A stretch of DNA of 64,000 bases from Myxococcales bacterium. GTDB lineage: Bacteria; Myxococcota; Myxococcia; Myxococcales; JAJYLH01. The stretch's first letter is position 1. Every line of letters begins with the position of its first letter. A program made the translations under genes and the position numbers. Where the stretch lies: the NCBI GenBank assembly GCA_021787845.1, contig JAJYLH010000004.1, forward strand, positions 170,305-234,304, given 5' to 3'. Below the pieces are notes generated by a model that saw only the letters and a list, made by a program, of their open reading frames with translations, made no database searches and was not told the DNA's origin. This document shows positions 11,455 through 20,490 of the stretch, piece after piece.

Positions 11455-12792
11455 TCATGCCTTTTCGGCGACGTCCTTCGCCATTGGGCCTCGCGACACG
11501 ACGTCGATGCGGCGTTCGAGACTCTGCTCGATGAGGCCGAGCGCTTTCGGCTCGGCGACGTCACACTCCTCGAAGTCAGGCTGCACCCGGGCGAGCCACG
11601 TTCCAAGCCAACTCTGGTGATGGAGGCTGCCGTCTCCTCGGGGCAGCCTCGTCACGGGCGCGATTTCCCCGTCGGCTCGATAGGCGACGCAGGCGCGGAA
11701 GCGTTCCAGGCGCGGGAGGAGGTCGACGTGCGTCAGGACGAGGCGCTCGACCGGCGCGACCTCCAACGCATGGCGCGCGAGGACCGCGTCGAACCATCCG
11801 CGACGGACGGTGCCCTGCCAGGGATTCTCGCGATTGTGCTCGCGGACGAGGCCATCGAGCTCGGAGGTCTCGGTCGGTAGCGGACCAGGGCCGTGGCGGA
11901 CCGCGTGCGTGCGCAGGACGCCGAAGCGGGTGACGGGAACGTCCGGGGCCCATCGCGCGAGAAGCTCGAGGGCGTTCGCCGCCGTGCAGCGCGAGAAGGT
12001 CGTGTGCGGATGGAAGCCCAACGTCTCGTCGAGCAGCACCCCTTGGGCACCTTCGAAAACTGTCGCCGGCGAATCGCGAATCCAGGAAGCCAAGAGGCTG
12101 TCCGGGGCCACCAGCTCGCGCGCGATGAACGGCCGAATCTGTTCCAGCCAGCGCTCGGCGATGGGCTCATCGAAGATGCGCCATTCGCGGTCTGCCTGTT
12201 CGTTGCCGCGAGTCTTCTCTCGGAGCTGGGCGAGCTCCTCGCGCTTGCGATCCCGGATGCGCTGGAGTCGGGAGGCGATCTCCGCAGCGTTCGCCAGCAG
12301 GTCGCCGGCGAAGATGGTCTCCTCAGGAAACGCGAGAGAGTCGCGGACGGTCTCGCCGACGCCGACGCCGCAGGAGCCATGGCGCCCGTCGCCGCGGGCG
12401 AGCTCCCGCAGTCGGTTGGCAGTCTGGTGAAAGGGCGTGACGACGCGCGCGCGCTCGCTGACGCGCACCCCCGCGAGGGCGCCGGCGACTCCCTGGCGTT
12501 CGAGGGCGGCCGCTTCCAGGAGCAGCGCCGCGGGATCGACGACGACCTGATTCGACAAGAAGGTCCGCACGCCCGGCACGAACGAGCCCGAGCCGAATTG
12601 CGCGAAGGTGTGATGCCTCCCGTCCGGCGCGACGACGTTGTGCCCGGCCTGCGCGCCACCGTTGAAGCGGACGACGGTGCGCGCGTCGTGCTCGCGGGCG
12701 AGGTAGTCGGTGACCAGCCCCTTCCCCGCATCGCCGAAACCCAGGTCGACGACCACGAATGCCCGCGGGGAAAGCTGGAGGGTCCGGTTCAC
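11455..12792 (-). CDS. divergent adenylosuccinate-synthetase-family enzyme
   Basis: 445 residues from the GTG that overlaps the stop of a small upstream frame (GTGA); ATG 12816 is an alternative without an RBS. PurA landmarks are recognisable but altered: the P-loop is DLGFGDAGKGLVTDYL instead of QWGDEGKGK, then RFNGGAQAGHNVV, GSCGVGVGET and VFEGAQGVLLDETLGFHPHTT. The Asp of the P-loop that PurA uses as catalytic base is present (GFGDAGKG), unlike phage PurZ, which has Ser there. The reaction is probably GTP-dependent ligation of aspartate to a 6-oxopurine or similar group; the substrate is uncertain. Whether this is the only PurA of the genome cannot be told here. Confidence 0.8.
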   Translation of the reverse strand: MNRTLQLSPRAFVVVDLGFGDAGKGLVTDYLAREHDARTVVRFNGGAQAGHNVVAPDGRHHTFAQFGSGSFVPGVRTFLSNQVVVDPAALLLEAAALERQGVAGALAGVRVSERARVVTPFHQTANRLRELARGDGRHGSCGVGVGETVRDSLAFPEETIFAGDLLANAAEIASRLQRIRDRKREELAQLREKTRGNEQADREWRIFDEPIAERWLEQIRPFIARELVAPDSLLASWIRDSPATVFEGAQGVLLDETLGFHPHTTFSRCTAANALELLARWAPDVPVTRFGVLRTHAVRHGPGPLPTETSELDGLVREHNRENPWQGTVRRGWFDAVLARHALEVAPVERLVLTHVDLLPRLERFRACVAYRADGEIAPVTRLPRGDGSLHHQSWLGTWLARVQPDFEECDVAEPKALGLIEQSLERRIDVVSRGPMAKDVAEKA

Positions 12793-12926
12793 ACGATGCC
12801 TATCCGGTCGATGCAACCGAAGGCAACAAATTCCTCCCGCGCGGGGGTGAGGTTCTCGACCGCGAAGGCATGGCCGCGGAAGGCCAACCGGAGGGCGTGG
12901 AGCAGGAGGCTGAGGAGCGCGACCAT
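12789..12926 (-). CDS. possible 45-residue hydrophobic protein coupled to the PurA-like gene
   Basis: A short frame starting MVALLSLLLHALRLAF has strongly G/C-ending codons like its neighbours. Its TGA overlaps the GTG of the adenylosuccinate-synthetase-like gene, the arrangement of coupled genes. The first 15 residues are hydrophobic. The frame is open upstream to about 13370, but there it overlaps the helicase tail and loses codon bias. I recognise no family. Confidence 0.35.
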   Translation of the reverse strand: MVALLSLLLHALRLAFRGHAFAVENLTPAREEFVAFGCIDRIGIV

Positions 12927-13059
12927 GGCCGGGTCAGCGTCGGCGGCTTCTGGAAAAAGGTCAAGAAATCCCGCATCATCGGGTCTTGGCGAGGGACAGC
13001 ATGGCAGCCGCGGACGACGGCCAGGCTCGAACGCGACCGTCTGGGCGATCCAGCTCCGA

Positions 13060-14574
13060 TCACCCTCCGTGTCGGGGCGCATGGCGCGGCTCATGGGGCC
13101 AGCGCTGTCGTCCGGGCTCCTGCGTTTTTTGCGTCTGGGGCGAGCCGCGACCCGGATGGGCGCGCTTCGGCGAAGGCATCTGGCGGTCCGGGTGCTGGCG
13201 GGGTGAATCGGATCCCGCCGCGGGTCTCCCAGTCGGATGCGGATTCGAAGGCTTCTTCCAAAGAGGCTTCTGCTGTCCCTGCTCGCGAGCTTGACGGGAC
13301 GGGGAGGTCTGCTCCCTCCGAGAAGGATTCGAGGGCACGGGCTTTCGATGCGGCCGCGCTCGGAGCTCACGATTCCCCTTCGGCTCGGAAGGCCGATGGG
13401 GGGCCGGCTGCTTGATCGCGGGCTCCGCGGGCGGCGGTGCGACCTTGGATGCGTACCCGTGCTCGCGCACCACCTCGACCTTGCGCCGGGTCAGCCGTTC
13501 GATGGCGGCGAGGTAGTCGCGCTCGTCAGCGTCGCAGAAGGAGAGAGCGATGCCGCTCGCGCCGGCCCGGGCGGTGCGGCCGATGCGGTGGACGTAGCTC
13601 TCCGGCACGTTCGGCAGGTCGTAGTTGATGACATGCGTGATGCCCTCGATGTCGATGCCACGCGCGGCGATGTCGGTCGCGACGAGAAAACGGGTCGAGC
13701 CGCCGCGAAAATTCGAGAGAGCGCGCTCCCGGGCGCCTTGCGACTTGTTGCCGTGAATCGCCTCGGCGACGACGCCCGCCTTGTCGAGGGACTCCGCCAC
13801 CCGGTTCGCGCCGTGCTTCGTGCGGGTAAAGACGAGCGCGCGCGAGATGCTGGGGTCGCGAGCGAGATCGATGAGGAGGCTTCGCTTGTCGTTCTTCTCC
13901 ACGAAGTAGACCGACTGCTCGACGCGGTCGACCGTCGAGGACACCGGGTTCACCGCGACCTGGACCGGGTCGATGAGAATCGAGTCGACCAGCTTCTGGA
14001 TGTCGTCCGGCATCGTCGCGGAGAAGAGGAGGGTCTGCCGCTTCTGGGGAAGCCTGGCGATCACCTTGCGGACATCGTTGATGAAGCCCATGTCGAGCAT
14101 CCGGTCGGCTTCGTCGAGCACCAGGATTTCGACCGCCTCGAGCGGGACGAGCTTCTGGTTCATCAGGTCGAGGAGGCGACCGGGCGTCGCGACCAGCACG
14201 TCGACGCCCTGGCGAAGCGCGCTCACCTGGGCGGACTGGCCGACGCCGCCGAAGATCACCGTGGCGCGTAGGCCGGTGTGCCGGCCGTAGGTGGAAAAGC
14301 TCTGGCCCACCTGCGCGGCGAGCTCGCGGGTCGGGGTGAGGACGAGGCAGCGAATCTTGCGCCGCGGGCCTTGAGCGACCTCGCCGAGCCGCTGCAGCAC
14401 TGGCAGGGCGAACGCCGCGGTCTTCCCGGTCCCGGTCTGGGCGAGGCCGACGAGGTCGCGCCCGGCGAGCAGGTGGGGGATCGCCTTTGCCTGGATGGGG
14501 GTGGGGGCCAAGTAGCCCTCGGCCTGGACGGCGCGCAGGAGCGCCGGCTGGAGGTGCAGGTCTTCGAAGCGCAT
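13060..14574 (-). CDS. rhlE: DEAD-box RNA helicase, RhlE-like
   Basis: 504 residues from the ATG at 14574 (AGGA upstream); the in-frame extension to 14766 lacks support. Helicase motifs in order: Q motif with [12 protein letters not shown] (I), PTRELAAQ (Ia), [21 protein letters not shown] (II), FSATMP (III), [11 protein letters not shown] (IV), [11 protein letters not shown] (V) and [10 protein letters not shown] (VI). After residue 380 comes a 120-residue Pro/Arg/Lys-rich, low-complexity tail, typical of RNA-binding RhlE proteins. ATP-dependent remodelling of RNA, in rRNA maturation or mRNA decay. Confidence 0.92.
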   Translation of the reverse strand: MRFEDLHLQPALLRAVQAEGYLAPTPIQAKAIPHLLAGRDLVGLAQTGTGKTAAFALPVLQRLGEVAQGPRRKIRCLVLTPTRELAAQVGQSFSTYGRHTGLRATVIFGGVGQSAQVSALRQGVDVLVATPGRLLDLMNQKLVPLEAVEILVLDEADRMLDMGFINDVRKVIARLPQKRQTLLFSATMPDDIQKLVDSILIDPVQVAVNPVSSTVDRVEQSVYFVEKNDKRSLLIDLARDPSISRALVFTRTKHGANRVAESLDKAGVVAEAIHGNKSQGARERALSNFRGGSTRFLVATDIAARGIDIEGITHVINYDLPNVPESYVHRIGRTARAGASGIALSFCDADERDYLAAIERLTRRKVEVVREHGYASKVAPPPAEPAIKQPAPHRPSEPKGNRELRARPHRKPVPSNPSRREQTSPSRQAREQGQQKPLWKKPSNPHPTGRPAAGSDSPRQHPDRQMPSPKRAHPGRGSPQTQKTQEPGRQRWPHEPRHAPRHGG

Positions 14575-14762
14575 GAAATCCTTTTTCGGTCGGGAGCTTC
14601 TTCTCCCGGGCTGGAGCCTCAGTCGAGCCCAAATCGCGGGCTCCGGTCGGGGCAGCACAACGACGCGCGTACAAATACCGGAGTTTTCACCAGATAGCAA
14701 GAGGCCGCCGTTCTTCCGCCGAGAATGCGCGACCCCTTCCGCCATCCCCAGCCCTCGGCGGT

Positions 14763-15707
14763 TCACTTCCCCATCAGTCCGTCGAAGAGTTGTTTGACCT
14801 TGCTCGAGGCGACGAGCCCGGAGGCCTCGGCGAACGGCCGGAGCGCGCGGAGGACGGCGCCGGTTCTCTTTTCCGGCATTCCTCCCTGCTTCAGCGTCGC
14901 GCCGAGCTCGTCCAGGCTCGAGACCAGCTTCTCGCCGATGAGCAGCGCGCCCGCATTGACGAAGCAGATGTCCTCGGCGCGGTCCATCCGGATCACGTTG
15001 TCGCCGAGCAGGTCGCGCCAGCGGCGTTCGCAGTCGTGCGCCGGCTCGTGCGGGATGATGAAGAACGGCACGAAGCTCTTCTGCAGCTCGGCCAGAATCT
15101 CTTCGACGGTCAGATCATCGTCCAGGCGGTCGCCCACGATGCCATCGGCGATGTGCTTGGACAGCGAAGGATACGGCAGCTCGTCACCGGTCATGAACAG
15201 GTAGCCGCGATGCCCGCGCTTGACGACGCAATCCATCTCCGTGTGCTCGGCGAGGAAGTAGAGCCCGAGCTCATAGGACTCCTGCGAGGTGCCGCCGCCG
15301 CCGCCTTCGAGGTAGCTCCAGGTCAGCCATTGATCCATCAGGTTCGCGGTCGCCTCGAACTGCCCGACCTGGAGCGGCGCGCGGTCGCTCGTCGCGTCCC
15401 CGATGGCCATGAACAGAAGCTGCGGGTCCTGCACCCCGCAATCGGTCAGGACGCGCATGAACTTCGGAAGCTGCTCGGTCGCCAGAAGCCGCGGGATGGC
15501 ACCCATCGAGCCGGTCACGTCGAGCGCGAAGACGATGCCCAGCGAGTTCGGATGCTCGGCGCTGTCCCGGCTCTCCCGCACCCGCACCCCTTTCGGGTTC
15601 ATCATCGGATGGCAGCTCGACTGGACGAACACCTCCTGGACCGGGCGCGACGCGCGGTCGCGCAGGAGCGCCTCGTGCGCCTCGTGACTGTAGCTGCCGT
15701 AACCCAT
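14763..15707 (-). CDS. VWA-domain protein paired with a pseudokinase
   Basis: 314 residues; AGGAG precedes the ATG. A von Willebrand factor A domain covers about residues 50-260, with the MIDAS signature [10 protein letters not shown] (DxTxS form of DxSxS), a Gly-rich loop [10 protein letters not shown] and MTGDELPY. No signal peptide or membrane helix is visible, so a cytosolic metal-dependent protein-binding module is likely. The gene is 28 bases downstream of a kinase-like gene; VWA plus kinase-like pairs recur in bacterial signalling clusters of unknown output. Confidence 0.82.
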   Translation of the reverse strand: MGYGSYSHEAHEALLRDRASRPVQEVFVQSSCHPMMNPKGVRVRESRDSAEHPNSLGIVFALDVTGSMGAIPRLLATEQLPKFMRVLTDCGVQDPQLLFMAIGDATSDRAPLQVGQFEATANLMDQWLTWSYLEGGGGGTSQESYELGLYFLAEHTEMDCVVKRGHRGYLFMTGDELPYPSLSKHIADGIVGDRLDDDLTVEEILAELQKSFVPFFIIPHEPAHDCERRWRDLLGDNVIRMDRAEDICFVNAGALLIGEKLVSSLDELGATLKQGGMPEKRTGAVLRALRPFAEASGLVASSKVKQLFDGLMGK

Positions 15708-15735
15708 GACCGCTCCTTCGCTGACGATGCGCCCG

Positions 15736-16746
15736 TCAGTCGGGCAACTTGATCGGATGAAAAGCCGGAGGCCCGAACGCCTCGACGGCGACGGTGCCGA
15801 TGCGTTCGCGCCAGGTCCAGGCGTCGCCCACGCCGGACGCGATGGCCGCTCGGAGGAGCTGCGCGAACGGCTCCGGCACCCAGGCGGACATCTCGCCCTT
15901 CTTCGGGTCGCCGCCGAGCGCCCACACGACGCAGCGAGCGCTCATTTCGATGTCGAGCTGGGGAGTCGCGATGCTCGCGCGCGCGCCGGGGGGCACGAAT
16001 GGGGTGATGGGATGACTGGCGCTGGGCGGGTCGAGGCGTTTGCCGGCTCTGGTCGCCCGGCCGAAGCCGATGAGCCGCGCGCCGTGCTCGCCGGTCTCGA
16101 TGAGGACGTGCGCCGGCACGACCGCGCCGTGGACATAGCCCGATCGATGGACGAGCGAGAGCGCTTCGAGGATGCGCCGCCACAGCCACGGAGCCGCGGC
16201 AGGCGCGATGCCCCTGCGAGATGCGGTGCGCGCGTCGTCGAGGGTGTAGTGGAACCCATGCGCCCATTCGAGAACGAGCGCCGACCGGCCAGCGTAGAGG
16301 CCGTCGAGAATCACGCCGTGCGCGATGGGACCCGGCAGGCGATGGCGCAGGCTGTCCGCTCCGGCGGCGTCGCTCGACTGCAAGCCCGAGAGTACCTCCC
16401 ATTCGTGGTCGAACCCCGCTAGGTTGATGGAACGCAGCACCTTCACCACCGCGCGTTCGGTCGGCCAGCGCGCGCGCACCGCGGCGAAGACGTCGGACCG
16501 GTCACTCCCGCCGAGGCGCCGACCGATGGCCCAGGCGCCGGACCGGATGTGGCAGACGTTCTCGAAGCCGTGCCGGGCGGAGTCCTCCCACTCGATGCGG
16601 GCGGCATGGTAGCGCGCGGCCGAGACCGCCGCCGGGTCGATGAGGACGGTGGCCGAACAGTAGGGGCAGACCGTCGAGCGCGCGAAGCGGCTCGGCGGGC
16701 GGAGGGGCGCGGAGCACTGCGGGCACTTGAGGACGCGCTCGCTCAT
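15736..16746 (-). CDS. zinc-ribbon + protein-kinase-like (probable pseudokinase)
   Basis: 336 residues from ATG 16746. An N-terminal zinc ribbon (CPQC near 8, CPYC near 27) is followed by a protein-kinase-like fold. There is a nucleotide-loop-like RRLGGSDRSDVFAA, a possible VAIK-type lysine in ERAVVKVL, and a catalytic-loop position reading GYVHGAVVPAHVLIE. The usual HRD is replaced by HGA and the DFG position reads IGFGRA. Loss of both catalytic Asp residues suggests it binds rather than phosphorylates. It is co-transcribed with the VWA gene downstream and could present or regulate it. Confidence 0.8.
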   Translation of the reverse strand: MSERVLKCPQCSAPLRPPSRFARSTVCPYCSATVLIDPAAVSAARYHAARIEWEDSARHGFENVCHIRSGAWAIGRRLGGSDRSDVFAAVRARWPTERAVVKVLRSINLAGFDHEWEVLSGLQSSDAAGADSLRHRLPGPIAHGVILDGLYAGRSALVLEWAHGFHYTLDDARTASRRGIAPAAAPWLWRRILEALSLVHRSGYVHGAVVPAHVLIETGEHGARLIGFGRATRAGKRLDPPSASHPITPFVPPGARASIATPQLDIEMSARCVVWALGGDPKKGEMSAWVPEPFAQLLRAAIASGVGDAWTWRERIGTVAVEAFGPPAFHPIKLPD

Positions 16747-16823
16747 CGCGGCGGACGCTAGCACAGGTGCCTTCCGGGGTGCAATCCGCGCGCCGCCGGC
16801 GGGTGCGCCTGCGTCGACTGGGC

Positions 16824-17070
16824 GGGGAACGCGTTGAGGAGGCGCATCGACTTTCCGATGCGGGGAAAGAACGCGTTGAGGAGGCGCATCGACTTTCCGA
16901 TGCGGGGAAAGAACGCGTTGAGGAGGCGCATCGACTTTCCGATGCGGGGAAAGAACGCGTTGGGGAGGCGCATCGACTTTCCGTTTCGAGAAAGGATCAC
17001 GTGCCGACGGCGTTCCGGATTTCCGATCTGGGAAAGGATCGCGTGCCGGCGGCAGTCGACGTTCCGATGG
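16824..17070. repeat. 42-base minisatellite with internal hairpins
   Basis: Near-identical 42-base units start around 16819, 16861, 16903 and 16945; two decayed units follow to about 17070. Each unit can fold two ways: GCATCG...CGATGC within a unit, or CTTTCC...GGAAAG across the unit junction. All three frames on one strand stay open, which explains long spurious frames here. It lies between the pseudokinase start and the histidine kinase stop. Confidence 0.9.
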
Positions 17071-17187
17071 CCGGGTCCCCCATCGGGGCAGCGCGGTATA
17101 AGGAGCGGCAGGGTCGTAGGTAGATCCGGCCCGGCGACGAACGGGCGGCGGCTCCCCGACCGGGACGTCCGCCAGGGGCTACGGCGT

Positions 17188-18921
17188 TCACCGTTCCGGC
17201 GCGAAGGCGCTGGCCGATGGCGGGTTCTTGCTCGCGGGGGCACGCACGGGCAGCCGCATGGTGAAGCGGGCACCGGCACCGGGTTCGTTGGCGACGTCGA
17301 GGCTGCCGCCGTGGGCTTCGACCAGCTCGCGGGAGATGAACAGGCCCAGGCCCATCCCGCCGGGCTGGCGGTCGGAGGCGAGGCGGACGAAGGGCGCGAA
17401 GAGACGCGCGGCGTGGCTCGGCGAGATGCCGGGGCCGTGGTCGATGACCGAGACGGCGGCCTGTCCATCATGCGTGCCGACACGCACGATCACCGGTCCG
17501 CCCGGCGCGTACTTGAAGGCGTTGAGCAGCAGGTTCGTCAGCACCCGTTCGAGCGACAACGCGTCCCAGTAACCGACTACCCTCTCCGTAATCTGGAGCG
17601 ACACCGGGCAGCCACGCGCCGAGGCGTGCTCCGATACGCGCTCGATGCAGTCGCGCGCCAAATCGCCCAGCCGCAGCGGCTCCGGCGAGAGCTTGAGGCG
17701 CCCGGAGATCAGTCGCGACACGTCGAAGAGCTGGTCGAGGAGCTGGCCCATCTTCTTGCTCTGCCGCTCGCACAGATCCATCGTCGCGAGGAGCTGCGGA
17801 TCGACGTCGTCGCGGCCGGCGAGCTTGCGTTGCATCCGCTGCACCTGCAGGTGCAATGCGGACAGCGGCGTTCGCAGCTCGTGCGAGGCGATGGAGAGAA
17901 ACTGGTCGCGGGCCGCCACCGCGTCGCGGGCCTGCTGGTAGAGCCGGGCATTCTCCAGCGCGACCCCCATCCGCCGGCCCAGCTCCTCGGCGAACCACAG
18001 ATCGGTCTCCTGAAACCGCCGCCTGGAGGCGCCGGTGAACAGCGCGACCGCTCCCGCGATGCCGCCGCGCACCGGCATCGGCACCAGAATCGCCGACCGG
18101 ACGCCGACCGCTCGCAACTCGGCGAGATGCTGCTCGTCCTCGGCCCAGGCGCGCAGCAGCTCGTCGGTCACGTCGTGGGTGAGCACGCCGTGGCCGGCCT
18201 CGATGGCTTGCGCCCGCCCATCGTGCATTCCGAGAGCCAGGGGAAATCGCTCGCGCAAGCGGCGCAACGGCGCTTCCATGACGCCCTCGCCCCGCAGCCC
18301 GACCAGGCGCCCCCGACCTTCGTGTCTCTCGTCGAGCAGCTCGACCGTGCAGCCGTCTGCCATCGCGGGGACCAGAAGGTCCGCCACCTGTTGGAACGTC
18401 CGTTCGTCTTCCAGAGAATGCGAGAGCAGCCCGCTCGCTTCCACCAGCCGCATCGAACAACGGGCGCTCTCTTCCGCTGCTTTCCGCGCGACCTGCTCCT
18501 CGACGAGCTGCCACTCGCGCTGTCTGGATTGCGAGCGCTCGATGGCGTACCTGAGCGCCCGCGCCAGGAGCGGACCATGGATTTCGCCCTTGCGCAGATA
18601 GTCCTGAGCGCCTCGGTTGAGCGCCCGCAAGGCCAGCGCGTCATCGGCCGTGCCCGTCAGCACCACGATCGGCAGATTCGGCGCGGCCTTGTGAATCCTC
18701 TCGAGCCCGTCGAGCCCGGACGCATCGGGCAGCGACAAGTCGAGGAGCAGGACGCGCGGCCGGTCGACTTCGAGATTGGCGATCGCATCGCCGAGGCGCT
18801 GATGCACGCACACCCTGGCGCTCAGCGCTTGGGCGAGCTCGTCGCGAACGAGCTCGGCATCGCCCGGGTTGTCCTCGACGAGAACGATGGTTTCGGTGGC
18901 GTCGTAAGTTTCTTGCGGCAT
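17188..18921 (-). CDS. REC-GAF-histidine kinase hybrid
   Basis: 577 residues. The N-terminal receiver domain has the acidic pair in VLVEDN, phospho-acceptor Asp in LLLDLSLPD, Thr in VVLTGTAD and Lys in YLRKGE. A GAF-like sensor follows (about 150-330), then a HisKA domain with phospho-acceptor His in SIASHELRTPL near 350. The HATPase domain has N box NLLLNAFKYAP, G1 DHGPGIS and G2 GGMGLGLF. Cytosolic, without membrane segments: the receiver probably gates the kinase in a phosphorelay. No separate response regulator is adjacent. Confidence 0.93.
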   Translation of the reverse strand: MPQETYDATETIVLVEDNPGDAELVRDELAQALSARVCVHQRLGDAIANLEVDRPRVLLLDLSLPDASGLDGLERIHKAAPNLPIVVLTGTADDALALRALNRGAQDYLRKGEIHGPLLARALRYAIERSQSRQREWQLVEEQVARKAAEESARCSMRLVEASGLLSHSLEDERTFQQVADLLVPAMADGCTVELLDERHEGRGRLVGLRGEGVMEAPLRRLRERFPLALGMHDGRAQAIEAGHGVLTHDVTDELLRAWAEDEQHLAELRAVGVRSAILVPMPVRGGIAGAVALFTGASRRRFQETDLWFAEELGRRMGVALENARLYQQARDAVAARDQFLSIASHELRTPLSALHLQVQRMQRKLAGRDDVDPQLLATMDLCERQSKKMGQLLDQLFDVSRLISGRLKLSPEPLRLGDLARDCIERVSEHASARGCPVSLQITERVVGYWDALSLERVLTNLLLNAFKYAPGGPVIVRVGTHDGQAAVSVIDHGPGISPSHAARLFAPFVRLASDRQPGGMGLGLFISRELVEAHGGSLDVANEPGAGARFTMRLPVRAPASKNPPSASAFAPER

Positions 18922-19192
18922 CCGACCTCCGTCCGCCCGGCCGCTCGACAGGGGAAGTTACTCATCGAGCCCAGGAGGGAACAGTGCCAGGCGCGGCCCA
19001 TTCCACAGGTCGGCCGCAACTCGGCCAACGGAGCGCCCGGGCTCTCGGACCGAGCTCTCCTTCCATGGCACGAGCGTCCTCGCTGCACAGCGGCCCGGTC
19101 GGTACGACGCCCTGGCCAACGCATGCAAAGGTGTGCGGTTATTCCCGTCGATGAACGGCGACGGATCTCGCAAGCGTGGTGTACTGCAAGCC

Positions 19193-19370
19193 AGTAGGAT
19201 GGACAGTCCCATCGAGCGCGGCTCTTCGCGCTCGGCGGGCTGTCCGTCCGAGAGCGATCGTTCCAGGTCTTTTCGACGACACAAGCGGCATCGGCCTGTC
19301 GTCACATACATTCGCTCTGGAACGACGGGCAGCCCGAAGCCCTCCGGGCTCCGGGACTGCCCATCCTACT
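19193..19370. repeat. MITE-like element with AGTAGGATGG ends, copy 2
   Basis: 178 bases starting AGTAGGATGGACAGTCCC and ending GGGACTGCCCATCCTACT; the two ends are inverted repeats with one mismatch in 18. It aligns with 11198-11396 throughout, lacking that copy's short internal duplication. The 270 bases between the histidine kinase start and this element hold no convincing gene. Confidence 0.85.
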
Positions 19371-19523
19371 ATCCTGTCGCTCTGTCAAGGCGACAATCGC
19401 TCCCCGCAAACGGATCTTCTCATCCGCATCGGACGAGCCGGCCGAACGAGACCGGCCGGGCACTCGCGCCGTCGCTCGGGCGAGCACGTCGGCGAGCGTC
19501 TCGCTGCCGTACAGCCCGGCTCG

Positions 19524-20462
19524 TCATCGAAGCCGAATCCGCTCGAAAGGATGCAGGTCAGCGAAAACGTCTTCACCCGCGAGACGCCTGGTCGACGCGA
19601 TGAATCCAGGCAGGTCGACGCCTCTCATCAGACGCGGTTCGGCGGTCAGCGGGCGGCCGAAGAAGTCGTCATGGTGAATCGCGAAGACGCGCTCTGGCTT
19701 GAGCGCGGCGAACAGGAGATCCTCGTAGTGCGGCGTGTGCTGGCGCAGCGCGAGACAGACGAAGGCGGCCGCGGGTTTCAAGTCGTTGATTCGAGCGAGC
19801 TGGTGGCCGGTGAGCCCACTCGAGCCTTGGTGATAGAAGGTTCGACCCGACACGCGAATGATGTACGCGAGAACCGGTCCGGCCTTGAGGTGCCACACGA
19901 ACGGCGGCCACGGTGGCGGAGCCGCGATGTCACCGGGGAAGGGAACGCCGAGAAGGCTCCGGCCGTGCTCGTGCTCGACCACCTCGATGTCAAAGGGGCC
20001 GACGGAAACGTTCTGGCCATCTTCGACGATGACGCATTTCGGTTCCGGGACGCCGCCGGCCTTGGCGACGGCCGCGGTCGATGCCGAGCCGAAGAGACGT
20101 GCGCCAGTCCGGATGGCCATCGGAATCGCATCGAAGAGGTGATCGTGATGCGAGTGGCCGACGAAGATCGCGTCCGCTTTGGGGAAGGCGCGGGTCGCCG
20201 TGTCGAGATCAGACTGGAGCGGCAGCGCCAGCTCCGGAACCGAGTGGCGGGTGACGTAGGGATCGAGGAGGACCGTGGTCGTATTGCTCTGCTCGACGTG
20301 CTCGAGGCGCAAGCCCGCGACACCGGTCCAGGTCGCAAAGACCCCCGGACCCGGCGGCGGGTCGGCCGCCTGGGCGAGGAGGTCCGAGGAAATCCGCGGT
20401 CGCGACAAGAGGCGTCGCGCCGGTCGCGTGATGAGATCGAGCGCGCCCTCCCTCATCGACAT
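19524..20462 (-). CDS. MBL-fold metallo-hydrolase
   Basis: 312 residues. The metal-binding signature GHSHHDH lies near residue 105, with later metal ligands plausible at EHEHGRS near 165 and FAIHHDDFFG near 265. The layout resembles UlaG/NAPE-PLD-like lactonases and phospholipid hydrolases rather than true beta-lactamases. No signal peptide. The stop-to-start arrangement (28 bases between aldehyde dehydrogenase stop and this start, same strand) suggests co-transcription with the microcompartment aldehyde dehydrogenase, but a role there is only inferred. Confidence 0.85.
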   Translation of the reverse strand: MSMREGALDLITRPARRLLSRPRISSDLLAQAADPPPGPGVFATWTGVAGLRLEHVEQSNTTTVLLDPYVTRHSVPELALPLQSDLDTATRAFPKADAIFVGHSHHDHLFDAIPMAIRTGARLFGSASTAAVAKAGGVPEPKCVIVEDGQNVSVGPFDIEVVEHEHGRSLLGVPFPGDIAAPPPWPPFVWHLKAGPVLAYIIRVSGRTFYHQGSSGLTGHQLARINDLKPAAAFVCLALRQHTPHYEDLLFAALKPERVFAIHHDDFFGRPLTAEPRLMRGVDLPGFIASTRRLAGEDVFADLHPFERIRLR

Positions 20463-20490
20463 GCGTCGCCTCGCCGACCGCTTCCGGTCG

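Noticed and set aside
11455..12792. PurZ-type diaminopurine-DNA enzyme
   Set aside because: The P-loop Asp that PurZ replaces by Ser is present, and no dATP hydrolase or phage polymerase genes are nearby.
16834..19197. 787-codon plus-strand frame starting in the 42-base repeats
   Set aside because: Antisense to the REC-GAF-histidine kinase, whose motifs are all in place on the minus strand.
18958..19311. 117-codon minus-strand frame with GNNRTPLHALA (ankyrin-like phrase)
   Set aside because: Runs through the MITE-like element; the phrase is too short to support an ankyrin repeat.
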